From Flagellimonas spongiicola (GTDB lineage: Bacteria; Bacteroidota; Bacteroidia; Flavobacteriales; Flavobacteriaceae): 64,000 nucleotides of DNA. Made by a program: the position numbers and the translations under genes. Under the pieces are notes generated by a model. The model was not told the DNA's origin. It worked only from the letters and a program-made list of their open reading frames with translations, and did no database searches. This document shows positions 45,704-55,052 of this stretch, in pieces; position 1 is the stretch's first letter; the number at the start of each line of letters is the position of its first letter. The stretch lies in the NCBI RefSeq assembly GCF_023502425.1, contig NZ_JAMFMA010000002.1, positions 620,001 through 684,000 on the forward strand, given 5' to 3'.

Positions 45704-46294
45704 ATGTTTACAGGAATAATTGAGACTTTGGGAACAGTAAAAAAGTTGGAAAATGAAGGAGGGAACTTACATATTTCAATTGACTCCAATATTACCTCAG
45801 AATTGAAAATTGATCAGAGCGTGGCGCACAATGGGGTGTGCTTGACAGTGGTCTCAATTGAAGGAGATGTTTATACGGTTACGGCTATTGAAGAAACATT
45901 GGAAAAAACCAATTTGGGGAATTTAACCAACGGACATTTAGTGAATTTGGAGCGTGCTATGGTTTTAGGCGCGCGGTTAGATGGTCACATTGTTCAAGGG
46001 CATGTAGACCAGACTGCAATATGTGTGTCAAATGAAGAAAAAGATGGGAGTTGGATTTTCAGCTTTGAGTATGACTCCAAATTGAACAATGTGACTATAG
46101 AAAAAGGCTCCATTACTATTGACGGTGTAAGTTTAACGGTGGTGGATTCAAAAAAGAATGGGTTTAGCGTAGCAATTATACCTTATACCTATGAGCATAC
46201 GGGATTCCATTCCTATACAATAGGAACGAAGGTGAATTTGGAATTTGATGTAATTGGCAAGTATGTGTCACGCTTGTTAGCGCTTCGTGATTAA
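45704..46294 (+). CDS. ribE: Riboflavin synthase, alpha subunit
   Basis: 196 aa with two lumazine-binding repeats. The N-terminus MFTGIIETLGTVKKLE and the inter-repeat sequence GHIVQGHVDQT (about residues 95-105) are family hallmarks, and each repeat carries a NGVCLTV/DGVSLTV motif. It dismutates two 6,7-dimethyl-8-ribityllumazine molecules into riboflavin. Symbol ribE is used (ribC in some genomes). No FMN riboswitch is evident in the 58-bp leader gap. Its stop lies 4 bp from the stop of the convergent acyltransferase gene. Confidence 0.93.
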   Translation: MFTGIIETLGTVKKLENEGGNLHISIDSNITSELKIDQSVAHNGVCLTVVSIEGDVYTVTAIEETLEKTNLGNLTNGHLVNLERAMVLGARLDGHIVQGHVDQTAICVSNEEKDGSWIFSFEYDSKLNNVTIEKGSITIDGVSLTVVDSKKNGFSVAIIPYTYEHTGFHSYTIGTKVNLEFDVIGKYVSRLLALRD

Positions 46295-46298
46295 GTCA

Positions 46299-47387
46299 CT
46301 ACACCTTTATAAATAGCTTTCGCTTGTACATAATATACGCCAACAAGCAATAAAATCCTGCTACTGATAATCCATAGAGCATCGAGGATAACTTCATCGA
46401 CATAAAATCGTGTACGTAAATGGTGTTGAATAGCCAGCCGTGTACAGACATTTCACCATCCACTTTTATGGAATAGAAAAGCTTAGTTATAAAACTGGAA
46501 AGGAAATAGACGGTAATGGCATTTGCTCCGGCATATCTGAATATGCTTCCAAATTGAATCTTTTTAACATCCGTGATGTAGTAAATTAATGCAAGAACCA
46601 AATTTGCCCACCCTGCAGTTACCAAAACAAAGCTACTTGTCCACAATGCTTTGTTAATCGGGAATACCAAGTCCCAAATGTGACCCAAAACCACTAATCC
46701 GGCACCCATGAGTAGCATTGATTTTATTTTGTCGTCTCTTTTGGAGGCAAGAACAAGTCCTGTGAAAATACCCATCAAAGCACTCACTATGGACGGAATT
46801 GTACTAAGCAAACCTTCCGGGTCATAATCTGGTTTGTAATTGTGACTGCCAAAGATTTTTACGTCCAAATAGTTGGCGAAATTGTTTGGAGCGCGTTCCA
46901 AGGTTGATGTCACACCCTCTACCGGAATAAGTGTCATCATGGCCCAGTATCCTACCAACAGAACCAAGGCCAGGCCCACAAGCTTTTTCCAATCCAAATT
47001 CAAGAATAGAATCGCGGCAAAAAAGAAAACTACTCCTATTCGCTGTAAAACACCTGGAAATCGAATAGCTGCAAACTCCTTAATAAATGGAAAGCTAATG
47101 GTAAAGGCGCCAAGAAATAGTCCAAGTCCAATAAGTTTCAAACTGCGAACCGTAATTTTCTTATATGTACCTGAATTCGCCTGCTTATTCTTATATGCAA
47201 AAACAATGGACGTCCCCACAATGAACAGGAAAAAAGGGAACACCAAATCTGTAGGAGTGTAACCATGCCATTTTGCATGCAACAAAGGAGCATAAACATT
47301 GGACCAAGTTCCCGGGGTGTTGACCAAAATCATAAGAACAATAGTCAACCCTCTAAAAATGTCTACTGCTACAATCCTATCTTTCAT
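46299..47387 (-). CDS. HGSNAT/NagX-like membrane acyltransferase 1
   Basis: 362 aa with 10-11 hydrophobic helices. The N-terminus RIVAVDIFRGLTIVLMILVN, the histidine-bearing loop LLHAKWHGYTPTDLVFPFFLF (about residues 38-58) and FIVGTSIVFAYK match the heparan-alpha-glucosaminide N-acetyltransferase/NagX family. These enzymes pass acetyl groups across the membrane to amino sugars. ATG 47387 was chosen: it directly follows the symporter stop (5 bp) and gives the family start. A longer frame to 47579 would overlap the symporter. The coupling to a symporter gene suggests uptake followed by acetylation. Confidence 0.8.
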   Translation of the reverse strand: MKDRIVAVDIFRGLTIVLMILVNTPGTWSNVYAPLLHAKWHGYTPTDLVFPFFLFIVGTSIVFAYKNKQANSGTYKKITVRSLKLIGLGLFLGAFTISFPFIKEFAAIRFPGVLQRIGVVFFFAAILFLNLDWKKLVGLALVLLVGYWAMMTLIPVEGVTSTLERAPNNFANYLDVKIFGSHNYKPDYDPEGLLSTIPSIVSALMGIFTGLVLASKRDDKIKSMLLMGAGLVVLGHIWDLVFPINKALWTSSFVLVTAGWANLVLALIYYITDVKKIQFGSIFRYAGANAITVYFLSSFITKLFYSIKVDGEMSVHGWLFNTIYVHDFMSMKLSSMLYGLSVAGFYCLLAYIMYKRKLFIKV

Positions 47388-47392
47388 GGCTA

Positions 47393-49204
47393 TTACAATA
47401 AGTTGTCTTTTAGTTTGTTCCATGCGCGAATCAACAATGCTGCCGATACTAAAACCACAACGGTCAAAATCAACGCTAAATTTGTCTCGCCATAAATCCA
47501 ATACCCAGTGGCGAACATTACCGAATATATTAAGATTACCCCCAATATCATTGCAGTAAGTCCAGCTGGAACCGACCATTTTTCATTGTTATCTTTAATT
47601 TGCACATTTTCAGCTTCAGCTTCTTCCACCACTTTGGCCCATCCAGGTCCTCCAGGTTGGATTTTTTTATAGAAACTTCTCAATACATCCTTTGTTTCTG
47701 GCTGGGTTACAAAGGTCGCTGTCAACCAAATAATTGAAGTGACCAGCATGATGAAGGGTAATTCCCCCCATTCTGGAAACACTCCCGTTTCTGGGTGAAA
47801 TAGTATTTCTTTTAATGCCGTGGTTTCCATTAAAATAGCTAAGATTCCAGATGAAAACATAGCAGTGATTTCGCTCCACGCATTGATACGCCACCAAAAC
47901 CATCTTAGAATAAATATCAGCCCGGTACCTGCGCCAAAAGATAACAGTAGATTAAACACCCCCATTGCGTTTTGAAGTGCTAATGCCAGAAACGCACTCA
48001 ATACCATCAAAACAACGGTGGACAAACGACCTACCCTTACCATTTGTTTTTCAGTAGCATTAGGATTAATCTGTTGTTTGTAGAAATCAAAGACTATATA
48101 GGAAGAACCCCAATTCAATTGCGTTGAAATTGTACTCATGTAAGCGGCTACAAGTGAAGCCAACACCACTCCAAGTAAACCACTTGGGAGTTTAGTCAAC
48201 ATTGCGGAATACGCTAAATCTTGCCCTAGTTTGCTTTCTGCCACATTAGGGAATGCCTCTTGTATACTTGCTACATCTGGATAGACCACCAAAGAAGCCA
48301 AAGCAACTAAAATCCATGGCCAGGGTCGTAGTGCATAATGCATGATATTAAAGAAAAAGGTAGCGCCAATTGCATGATTCTCATTTTTGGCCGCTAACAT
48401 ACGCTGCGCTATATAACCACCACCACCTGGTTCACCTCCAGGGTACCAAGAACTCCACCATTGCACTGCCAATGGTATTACCAACACAGTAATTAGCGCC
48501 TTTGTGTCGCTGAAATCTGGTAAAATGCTCAGTTTGTCCTTGACATTTTCATTCTCCAGAACTGCTTGGAGGCCGCCAACTTCGGGGATATTCACCAAGT
48601 AAATTGCCGCACCAATTGCTCCTGCCATTGCAACGAAAAACAATAGGAAATCGCTGTAAACAACACCCTTGAAACCGCCCAAAGCACTGAAAATCACAGT
48701 AATCAAACCAGCCGCTACAACCGTTTCCCAAGGTTCCAATCCCAACATTACACCACCAATCTTGATGGCTGCCAATGTTACGGAAGCCATGGTAATCACA
48801 TTAAACATTACCCCAAGGTAAACCGCCCGGAATTTCCGTAAAAAACTTGCAGCCTTCCCTCCGTATCTTAATTCATAGAATTCAAGATCCGTGTTTACAT
48901 TTGATTTTCTCCAGAGTTTGGCATAAACAAACACCGTCAACATTCCTGTCAAAAGAAAACACCACCAGCCCCAGTTTCCAGAAACACCATTGGTTCTAAC
49001 CAGGTCAGTCACCAGGTTTGGTGTGTCCGTAGAAAAGGTAGTTGCCACCATGGAAAGACCAAGTAGCCACCACGGCATGGTTCTTCCTGATAAGAAATAC
49101 TCTGATGAACTTTTTCCTGATTTTTTAGAGACGTAAATTCCTATCCCTAAAACAGTTGTGAAGAAAACTATGATAAAGCTATAGTCAAGCGTGCTTAATT
49201 CCAT
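47393..49204 (-). CDS. Sodium:solute symporter (SSS family)
   Basis: 603 aa with about 14-15 helices. The first helices read DYSFIIVFFTTVLGIGIYVSKK and the loop SGKSSSEYFLSGRTMPWWLLGLSM is the family hallmark, followed by ATTFSTDTPNLVTDLVR. It would co-transport Na+ with an organic solute; in this phylum such proteins import sugars or sugar derivatives, although the substrate is not coded in visible motifs. The acyltransferase gene follows after 5 bp. It is divergent from the TauE-like gene (75-bp gap). Confidence 0.88.
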   Translation of the reverse strand: MELSTLDYSFIIVFFTTVLGIGIYVSKKSGKSSSEYFLSGRTMPWWLLGLSMVATTFSTDTPNLVTDLVRTNGVSGNWGWWCFLLTGMLTVFVYAKLWRKSNVNTDLEFYELRYGGKAASFLRKFRAVYLGVMFNVITMASVTLAAIKIGGVMLGLEPWETVVAAGLITVIFSALGGFKGVVYSDFLLFFVAMAGAIGAAIYLVNIPEVGGLQAVLENENVKDKLSILPDFSDTKALITVLVIPLAVQWWSSWYPGGEPGGGGYIAQRMLAAKNENHAIGATFFFNIMHYALRPWPWILVALASLVVYPDVASIQEAFPNVAESKLGQDLAYSAMLTKLPSGLLGVVLASLVAAYMSTISTQLNWGSSYIVFDFYKQQINPNATEKQMVRVGRLSTVVLMVLSAFLALALQNAMGVFNLLLSFGAGTGLIFILRWFWWRINAWSEITAMFSSGILAILMETTALKEILFHPETGVFPEWGELPFIMLVTSIIWLTATFVTQPETKDVLRSFYKKIQPGGPGWAKVVEEAEAENVQIKDNNEKWSVPAGLTAMILGVILIYSVMFATGYWIYGETNLALILTVVVLVSAALLIRAWNKLKDNLL

Positions 49205-49247
49205 AAAGGTCCGGTTTGGTCAAATACTAATGTATGATTTTTTGGGA

Positions 49248-49255
49248 TACCTTTG
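49248..49255 (+). promoter_or_regulatory. Possible -7 box for the TauE-like gene
   Basis: TACCTTTG is an exact TAnnTTTG match, but no TTG lies at the right distance upstream (nearest gap 29 nt). A start about 7 nt downstream fits either candidate start codon of the gene. Confidence 0.35.
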
Positions 49256-49279
49256 CCCTTTGTTCGCTAAACACCTGAT

Positions 49280-50035
49280 TTGAACCTATCGACAACATTG
49301 GAGCCTTCGTTAATGGCCTGGGCACTTGCATTTACCGCTACTTTTTTGATGGGTACTTCAAAAGCAGGATTAAAGGGGTTAGCCACCTTCAATGTTACGC
49401 TACTGGCTTTGGCCTTTGGTGCTCGACAATCAACAGGATTGATTATTCCACTTCTTATTGTCGGTGATATTTTTGCAGTCATTTACTACAATAGGCATAC
49501 CCAATGGAAATACATCTTTCGGTTTTTACCTTGGATGCTGGCCGGAATCTTGATTGGTGCGTATGTGGGGAAGGACTTACCTGAAAAGGAATTCAAATGG
49601 GGCATGGTGACTATAATCTTTATCAGTTTGGGCCTTTTGATTTGGTGGGATAAGCGTAAATCCAGTTCAGTACCCACGCATTGGTTATTTGCAGGGCCAA
49701 TTGGTATTATGGCGGGAATTTGCACTATGATAGGCAATCTTGCAGGTGCATTTACCAACATTTTCTTTTTGGCCATGAGGTTGCCAAAAAACGAATTTGT
49801 GGGCACCGCTGCATGGTTGTTTTTTATCACCAATCTTGTGAAACTTCCATTTCATGTATTTATTTGGAAAACAATTACTTGGGATTCATTATTGATCAAT
49901 CTTAAGTTGCTTCCAGCTATTTTCTTGGGATTGTTTTCTGGCGTTGCCATTGTTAAGCTCATTAACGACACCAATTACAAACGGTTTATCTTGTTTGTTA
50001 CTGCGGTTGGAGCCTTTGCCATGTTACTTAGATAA
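49280..50035 (+). CDS. TauE/SafE-family (sulfite exporter) membrane permease
   Basis: 251 aa with 7-8 hydrophobic helices. The TauE/SafE pattern is visible in MGTSKAGLKGLATFNVTLLALAFGARQSTGLIIPLLIVGD (first repeat) and the half-repeat GIMAGICTMIGNLAGAFTNIFFLAMRLPKNEFVGTAAW. Members export sulfite, sulfoacetate or other small anions. The start is TTG 49280 or ATG 49313; the TTG version adds 11 residues before the first helix. It stands alone between the symporter and the second acyltransferase, which follows after 68 bp on the same strand. Confidence 0.85.
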   Translation: MNLSTTLEPSLMAWALAFTATFLMGTSKAGLKGLATFNVTLLALAFGARQSTGLIIPLLIVGDIFAVIYYNRHTQWKYIFRFLPWMLAGILIGAYVGKDLPEKEFKWGMVTIIFISLGLLIWWDKRKSSSVPTHWLFAGPIGIMAGICTMIGNLAGAFTNIFFLAMRLPKNEFVGTAAWLFFITNLVKLPFHVFIWKTITWDSLLINLKLLPAIFLGLFSGVAIVKLINDTNYKRFILFVTAVGAFAMLLR

Positions 50036-50103
50036 TATTCTATGCAAAATTGAGGCAAATCCATTAACTTCTGAGGCAAACCACCACAGTACAAACTTGC
50101 CCT

Positions 50104-51279
50104 ATGGGAAATCGTATTCAAACCATCGACATATTAAGAGCGTTAACCATGTTCCTAATGATTTTTGTGAATGACTTATGGTCTTTGACCGGGGTCCCAG
50201 AGTGGTTGAAACATACTGCTGCAGATGTTGACGGCATGGGCTTTTCAGATATCATTTTTCCACTGTTTCTTTTTATTGTTGGATTATCTATTCCATTGGC
50301 CATTAATGTCCGTTTCAAAAAAAAGGAAACGTCTTTACAGATTACCGGACATATTCTTGTTAGAACTTTGGCGTTGTTGGTCATGGGTGTGTATATGGTC
50401 AACTTTGAATCTATCTATGATCAAGAAATGATCATGAATAAAAGTGTTTGGGAAATTCTTATGGCCACGGCTATTTTCTTGGTATGGATGAATTACAAAC
50501 GAAATCCCAAAATCAGCGAAACTTTGGGGAAAGTTTTGAAAGCTGCTGGCATTCTACTTTTAATTGTTCTAGCATGGGTTTACAAAGGCGGTTCTGCGGA
50601 AGAAGTGGTATGGATGAAACCTCATTGGTGGGGCATCCTTGGCTTGATTGGTTGGGCCTATTTATTGAATAGCTTATTTTATTTGGTATTAAGAACTCGA
50701 TTTTGGGCAATGATCCTACTTTTTGTTTTCCTATTGTTCATGAATGTACAAGAAGGAGGATTTTTCAAAAGTTTGCCAAGCTTTAAGTTGGTAATTAGTG
50801 CTTCCAACCACGTGTTGGTCATGGCGGGTGTTCTTTGTACAATGCTTTATCTAAGGTTCAAAGCGAAAGGTGAGAACCTCAACAGATTCCTTGGCTTGAT
50901 TTCTTTAATTGGGGTGTTGTTTATCATTTATGGTTTTCTTGTGCGCCCAGCATTTCCTATTTCCAAAATATACGCTACACCTTCCTGGAGCGCTATCTGT
51001 ATTGGGATTGGACTACTCAGCTATGTCATAATGTATTTGTTGGTTGATGTTTTTCAAGTTACTAAATGGGCCGCCCTGATTAAACCAGCAGGAACAAGCA
51101 CCTTGACTTGCTATTTAATGCCTTATTTCGTCTATCCAATATTTATATTGACTGGGTTCAATTGGTCTGGATTTCTATCAGAAGGGATCATTGGAATAAT
51201 ACGGTCGTTGGTGTTTTCCTTATTGCTAATTCTCTTTGTTGGCTATTTGGAAAAACGCAATATTGCCCTTAAAATTTAA
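50104..51279 (+). CDS. HGSNAT/NagX-like membrane acyltransferase 2
   Basis: 391 aa with about 11 helices. It is a diverged paralog of the protein at 46299-47387: RIQTIDILRALTMFLMIFVN parallels RIVAVDIFRGLTIVLMILVN, and SDIIFPLFLFIVGLSIP parallels TDLVFPFFLFIVGTSI. The acidic loop HTAADVDGMGFSD replaces the HAKWHGYTPTD of the other copy, with its histidine two residues further out. An amino-sugar acyl acceptor is the best guess. It lies beside the TauE-like gene and is convergent with the receiver gene (6 bp). Confidence 0.78.
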   Translation: MGNRIQTIDILRALTMFLMIFVNDLWSLTGVPEWLKHTAADVDGMGFSDIIFPLFLFIVGLSIPLAINVRFKKKETSLQITGHILVRTLALLVMGVYMVNFESIYDQEMIMNKSVWEILMATAIFLVWMNYKRNPKISETLGKVLKAAGILLLIVLAWVYKGGSAEEVVWMKPHWWGILGLIGWAYLLNSLFYLVLRTRFWAMILLFVFLLFMNVQEGGFFKSLPSFKLVISASNHVLVMAGVLCTMLYLRFKAKGENLNRFLGLISLIGVLFIIYGFLVRPAFPISKIYATPSWSAICIGIGLLSYVIMYLLVDVFQVTKWAALIKPAGTSTLTCYLMPYFVYPIFILTGFNWSGFLSEGIIGIIRSLVFSLLLILFVGYLEKRNIALKI

Positions 51280-51285
51280 GTTTGC

Positions 51286-51681
51286 CTATACCAACCCTTG
51301 TGCTAAGTTTTCAAGATCAGCTTTGGTCAGTGGTTTGGTAATATACCCATTTATGAAGCTATAGTGTTTGGATAGATTTAAATCTTCTGGGGCGATTGAG
51401 GATGTAAGAATATGAATCTGGACATTGGATCTTATTGCGGTAGGGCCTTTTTTTAGTTCTTCCAATAACTCCCAGCCATTCATAACAGGCATGTTAATAT
51501 CCAACAGCACCAAATCTGGAAGGTTTTCGGGCATTTGTGCACGATGAATAAGTTCTTGATACACCTGAAGTCCATTTTCAAAATGCGTAATGTTGTCTGT
51601 TAGGCCCGTGCTTTTTATTAGCACCTCGGCAACCTCCCTAAAAACAAAGTCATCATCTACTACAAAAACGGAAGGGTTCAT
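51286..51681 (-). CDS. Single-domain response regulator (receiver only)
   Basis: 131 aa made of one receiver domain. The acidic pocket (VVDDDFVFR), phospho-acceptor aspartate in VLLDINMPVMNGWELL (about residue 60), the conserved Thr/Ser (HILTSSI, about 90) and lysine (GYITKPLTKADLE, about 114) are present. No output domain follows, so it would relay phosphate or bind a partner (CheY- or Spo0F-like). The ATG overlaps the stop of the histidine-kinase gene by one base (51681), so the two are coupled. Confidence 0.88.
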   Translation of the reverse strand: MNPSVFVVDDDFVFREVAEVLIKSTGLTDNITHFENGLQVYQELIHRAQMPENLPDLVLLDINMPVMNGWELLEELKKGPTAIRSNVQIHILTSSIAPEDLNLSKHYSFINGYITKPLTKADLENLAQGLV

Positions 51682-53510
51682 TAATTGTTCAGGTTTTTAT
51701 GATTAGTGAATGTTAAGGTGAATTTCGCTCCTTTGCCTTCTTCACTCTCTACCGAAATTTCCGCGTTCATGGCATCCATTTGGTTTTTGGTAATAAAAAG
51801 ACCTACGCCTTTCGCATCTGGATTCCCGTGAAACGTTTTGTACATACCGAACAACGTATGCCCATGTCTTTCAAGGTTGATTCCCCTACCATTGTCTTGA
51901 AAGGAAATCTTAATGGTATTTTGGTGTTTTTCGGCCTTTATAACAAGCTTAAGTTTTTTATTGGGACTACGATACTTTAAACTGTTGGTCAACAGGTTAA
52001 GAAAGATACTGGTCAAATAGGGTTGTATGGCAAAAACCTTTAATCCTTTGGGGATTTTTAACTCTATTTTGGGAACAATTTCACCAATAAGGGCATTGAT
52101 GCTCTCAAACACACTTTCTAGGGTTTCCTCAATGGAGACCCAGTTCATTTTTTGATCTTGGTTGGTTTGTATTTTAATAACCTCGTTCAATTGTACCACG
52201 GTTTCATCCAGTCTTTCGGATGAAGTTCGAATCATTTCAATAAATCGTTCCTGCTTGGCTGGGTCTGTTTTATCCAAGAGCATTCCCGTTAGCATTGAAA
52301 GATTACTTGAATGCGATCTTAGGTTATGTGAAACGATGTGGGCAAAATTCAAAAGACTTTTGTTCTGTTTTTCCGTGGTGTTCAATAATTGTCTTAGCCT
52401 ATTGTCCGCTCTCTTTATGCGGGTAACATCCATATTAGCCCCAATCATTCGCAACGGGTTGCCTTCTTTATCACGAAAAACTATGCCCTGACCATGAATA
52501 TATTTAATGGCTCCATTTCCTGTAATAATTCGGAACTCGGTGTTAAATTCCTTTTTGCCCTGCACTGCCAACTCCACTGCCTTTAAACTGCGCTCCTTAT
52601 CATTTGGGTGTATTGTTTGTTCCCATGCAGCAACCTCACCAATGAAATTTTCCTTGTTTACATCATAGAGTGAGTACATGTTTTCATCCCAAACCAGGTT
52701 GTTCTTTATAATGTCATAATCCCAAATACCAATATTGGAACTTTCCACAGCGACCTTCATTCGGTGCGTTAAAATTTGTATTTCCTGGCTTTCTTTTTTT
52801 GATTTGTCGATGTCCTTGAAAACCCCAAAAAGTCGAGTTACTTTTCCATTAACCAAATCTGCCTCACCAATGGCGCGAACCCATTTTTCATTCCCCTTTG
52901 CAGTTACGATAATCAGTTCTACATCGTACGGAGTGCCATTTTCAATGGCTTCAGAAACTACTTCAACGATCTTATCTCGATGCTCCCCTTCCTTGTAAAA
53001 ATTGATTCCGGTTTCCAAATCGGGACTAAAATCTTTGGGCACCTCATGTATTTCCTTGGTCATCTCTGACCAAAAAATAGTGTTGTTCACCAAATCTACT
53101 TCCCAGCTACCGATCCTCGCGGTTCTTTCAGCTCTTTGCGAAAGGTCAAGTGCAATTTTCTTTTGGGTTACATCGTCAAAATAGATGTAATATCCTGATG
53201 AGTCTTCTACAATGTTCAATACCAACTTGAACCATTTCAGCTCATTTTTTCTAGTGATATGGGTAATAAATTCACTGATTTGCTTCTTTTGGTGAGTTTT
53301 GCCGTCCCTTATTTTCTTCAGGGATTTTGGTAATTCTCCAATTACTGTTTCGAGCTTTTTGGGGTAAGTGTCCGAAGTATCCAATCCAAAAAACGAATAA
53401 AACCCGTTGGAATGTTTTTGAATCTCCATTTCCTTGTTAACCAAAACAATTGGGAATGGGAGTTGTAGAATGGTATCGATAGCTTCTTTTGTGCCCTTCA
53501 TTACGTCCAA
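51681..53510 (-). CDS. Cytoplasmic multi-PAS histidine kinase
   Basis: 609 aa with no membrane segment. Three PAS/PAC units are recognisable: about residues 15-130, 145-265 (IGSWEVDLVNNTIFWSEM) and 270-390 (NIGIWDYDIIKNNLVWDENMY). The kinase part has an H box of the Bacteroidota type (AHIVSHNLRSHSSNLSML, His near 400), N box LLTNSLKYRSPN, G1 FQDNGRGIN, and G2 KGVGLFITKNQ. It should sense a soluble or redox/energy cue. The receiver protein is its likely partner. No HAMP or sensor loop is seen. Confidence 0.88.
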   Translation of the reverse strand: MDVMKGTKEAIDTILQLPFPIVLVNKEMEIQKHSNGFYSFFGLDTSDTYPKKLETVIGELPKSLKKIRDGKTHQKKQISEFITHITRKNELKWFKLVLNIVEDSSGYYIYFDDVTQKKIALDLSQRAERTARIGSWEVDLVNNTIFWSEMTKEIHEVPKDFSPDLETGINFYKEGEHRDKIVEVVSEAIENGTPYDVELIIVTAKGNEKWVRAIGEADLVNGKVTRLFGVFKDIDKSKKESQEIQILTHRMKVAVESSNIGIWDYDIIKNNLVWDENMYSLYDVNKENFIGEVAAWEQTIHPNDKERSLKAVELAVQGKKEFNTEFRIITGNGAIKYIHGQGIVFRDKEGNPLRMIGANMDVTRIKRADNRLRQLLNTTEKQNKSLLNFAHIVSHNLRSHSSNLSMLTGMLLDKTDPAKQERFIEMIRTSSERLDETVVQLNEVIKIQTNQDQKMNWVSIEETLESVFESINALIGEIVPKIELKIPKGLKVFAIQPYLTSIFLNLLTNSLKYRSPNKKLKLVIKAEKHQNTIKISFQDNGRGINLERHGHTLFGMYKTFHGNPDAKGVGLFITKNQMDAMNAEISVESEEGKGAKFTLTFTNHKNLNN

Positions 53511-53562
53511 GTCAAATCTTCATATTTTGAACGTAAGAATTTTCTTATTATTGCTAATCCGC

Positions 53563-54120
53563 TTATTTCTCCCTAACCACATTGATTTTGTATACCAATT
53601 TCCAGTTCTGCATCTCGTCATATGAATGATATACTTCCCTGAGGTAGTTGTCTTCAGAAACAGGGTGGTCTACTAACTTGATGTCAAAATCTTCCTTGCC
53701 ACTATATCCTCCCAAAATCAAAGCGGTCATTTTCCCATTGACCATTTCAGAATTGAAATGCTGCCAGCGTTGGGCTTTGGCATTCAAAAAAAGTGTTTTC
53801 CATTTTCTTTCGGTGGCATCAAAAGAACGGATGTCTGTAGAGAAAAACCCATTGGATCCTTTAAACTGAATATGAAAAGTCCTATGGTCATCCAAAAACC
53901 GACCAATGACCTCTGCTGTAAAATCAATTTTTTCAAACGTTCCGTCGTCTTGAACCATTTCCATCTCGGTTTTCCATTTACCTCGATAGTATTCAAATTG
54001 TGCCAACTCTTTGATAGATGGGTCCGCATACCCATAAATAGAATCAGACTGCGCTACTGCATTAAATCCTACAAATACCAACACCATGGCAATCAAAGTG
54101 CCTCTTGCTAAGCCCTTCAT
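53563..54120 (-). CDS. Secreted DUF1579-like beta-rich protein
   Basis: 185 aa with a signal peptide (MKGLARGTLIAMVLVFVGFNAVAQ). The mature part resembles the DUF1579/THAP4-like beta-barrel family: FEYYRGKWKTEMEMVQDDG, then GRFLDDHRTFHIQF, DIRSFDATERKWKTLFLN and MQNWKLVYKINV at the end. Proteins of this fold may bind heme or small ligands; the function is unknown. It starts 9 bp after the TolB-like stop, so the two secreted proteins probably form an operon. Confidence 0.65.
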   Translation of the reverse strand: MKGLARGTLIAMVLVFVGFNAVAQSDSIYGYADPSIKELAQFEYYRGKWKTEMEMVQDDGTFEKIDFTAEVIGRFLDDHRTFHIQFKGSNGFFSTDIRSFDATERKWKTLFLNAKAQRWQHFNSEMVNGKMTALILGGYSGKEDFDIKLVDHPVSEDNYLREVYHSYDEMQNWKLVYKINVVREK

Positions 54121-54129
54121 TATGAGCAG

Positions 54130-54981
54130 TTAGTTAACCAAATTGACTTCTCTATTCTCCTGCAAATAGTACCTATAAATCTCCAGTGGTCCATTGCGAT
54201 TCGATGTATATATTATGGATTTCCCATCAGGGGCCATAATCGAAATAAAATTATCCCGTTCTGGACTTGTAAGCACCTTTTCGTTCTTGCCATCAATGTC
54301 CACGGAATAAATCCGACCCTTACCTTCTCTGTTGGAATGAAAAATGATCTGGGAACCATCTGCGGACCAACTTGGTAATTCATCAATAAATTCATTATTG
54401 GATAGGTTGGTAACTTCCCCCGTTTTTATTTCCAACAAATGAATTTGCCACTTCCCTGTCCTGTCGCTCTGGAATGCGATGTGTTTTCCATCCGGTGACC
54501 ATCTTGGGTCTTGGTCTTTGGCGTTATTATTGGACAAATTCCGCATGCCAGAACCATCCACATTCATCACATAGATTTCTTCATTTCCATCCCTACCCGT
54601 ATAAAAGGCAATCTGGTCTCCATCTGGCGACCAAGTGGGGTAGTAATCAAAACTTTTATTGAAAGTCAATCTTGTGGGATGTGATCCATCCGCATTCATA
54701 ACGTAGATTTCCGCATCCCCATCTCTATAGGAATAAAAAGCAATTTTTGAATTGTCCGGTGAGTAGGTAGCCCACCAATTTGAAGCTTCTGTTATTGTGA
54801 GTTGCTTTTCATGAGAACCATCAGCACGTAATTCGAAAATTTGGGATTTTCCATTGCGATTTGAGGTTACCAAAATCTTGCTTCCATCTGCAGACCAGCT
54901 GGTAATTGTGGTATTGAAGTCTTGGGCAATAGTTGGCATAGCGCAGCACAAGGCAAGCGCCAAGAACGTAGTTTTAATCAT
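54130..54981 (-). CDS. TolB-like WD40/PD40 beta-propeller protein, secreted
   Basis: 283 aa with a signal peptide (IKTTFLALALCCAMPTIAQ). Six PD40-type repeats of about 43 residues follow, each with the pattern WSPDG..IAF.S.R.G..EIYVM..DGS. This is the beta-propeller of TolB-like proteins. It lacks the N-terminal domain of true TolB and no tol-pal genes are near, so it is probably a periplasmic interaction protein, not TolB itself. ATG 54981 gives the proper signal; a start at 55011 would add ten polar residues. Confidence 0.85.
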   Translation of the reverse strand: MIKTTFLALALCCAMPTIAQDFNTTITSWSADGSKILVTSNRNGKSQIFELRADGSHEKQLTITEASNWWATYSPDNSKIAFYSYRDGDAEIYVMNADGSHPTRLTFNKSFDYYPTWSPDGDQIAFYTGRDGNEEIYVMNVDGSGMRNLSNNNAKDQDPRWSPDGKHIAFQSDRTGKWQIHLLEIKTGEVTNLSNNEFIDELPSWSADGSQIIFHSNREGKGRIYSVDIDGKNEKVLTSPERDNFISIMAPDGKSIIYTSNRNGPLEIYRYYLQENREVNLVN

Positions 54982-55052
54982 TTGACTATTAGTTTTTGAT
55001 GGTGTTTCCAAAGGAATTGTTGCGCATCAAGATATGCAACTAAGACCAGCCC

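Noticed and set aside
45704..46294. FMN riboswitch upstream of ribE
   Set aside because: The divergent gap is only 58 bp, too short for the roughly 120-nt aptamer, and no RFN-type conserved boxes are seen.
46873..47262. 129-codon antisense frame over the first HGSNAT-like gene
   Set aside because: Polar, basic composition is what the reverse of a membrane-protein gene gives; no independent evidence.
54130..54981. True TolB of the Tol-Pal system
   Set aside because: It lacks the N-terminal domain and no tolA/Q/R or pal genes are near; only the propeller is shared.
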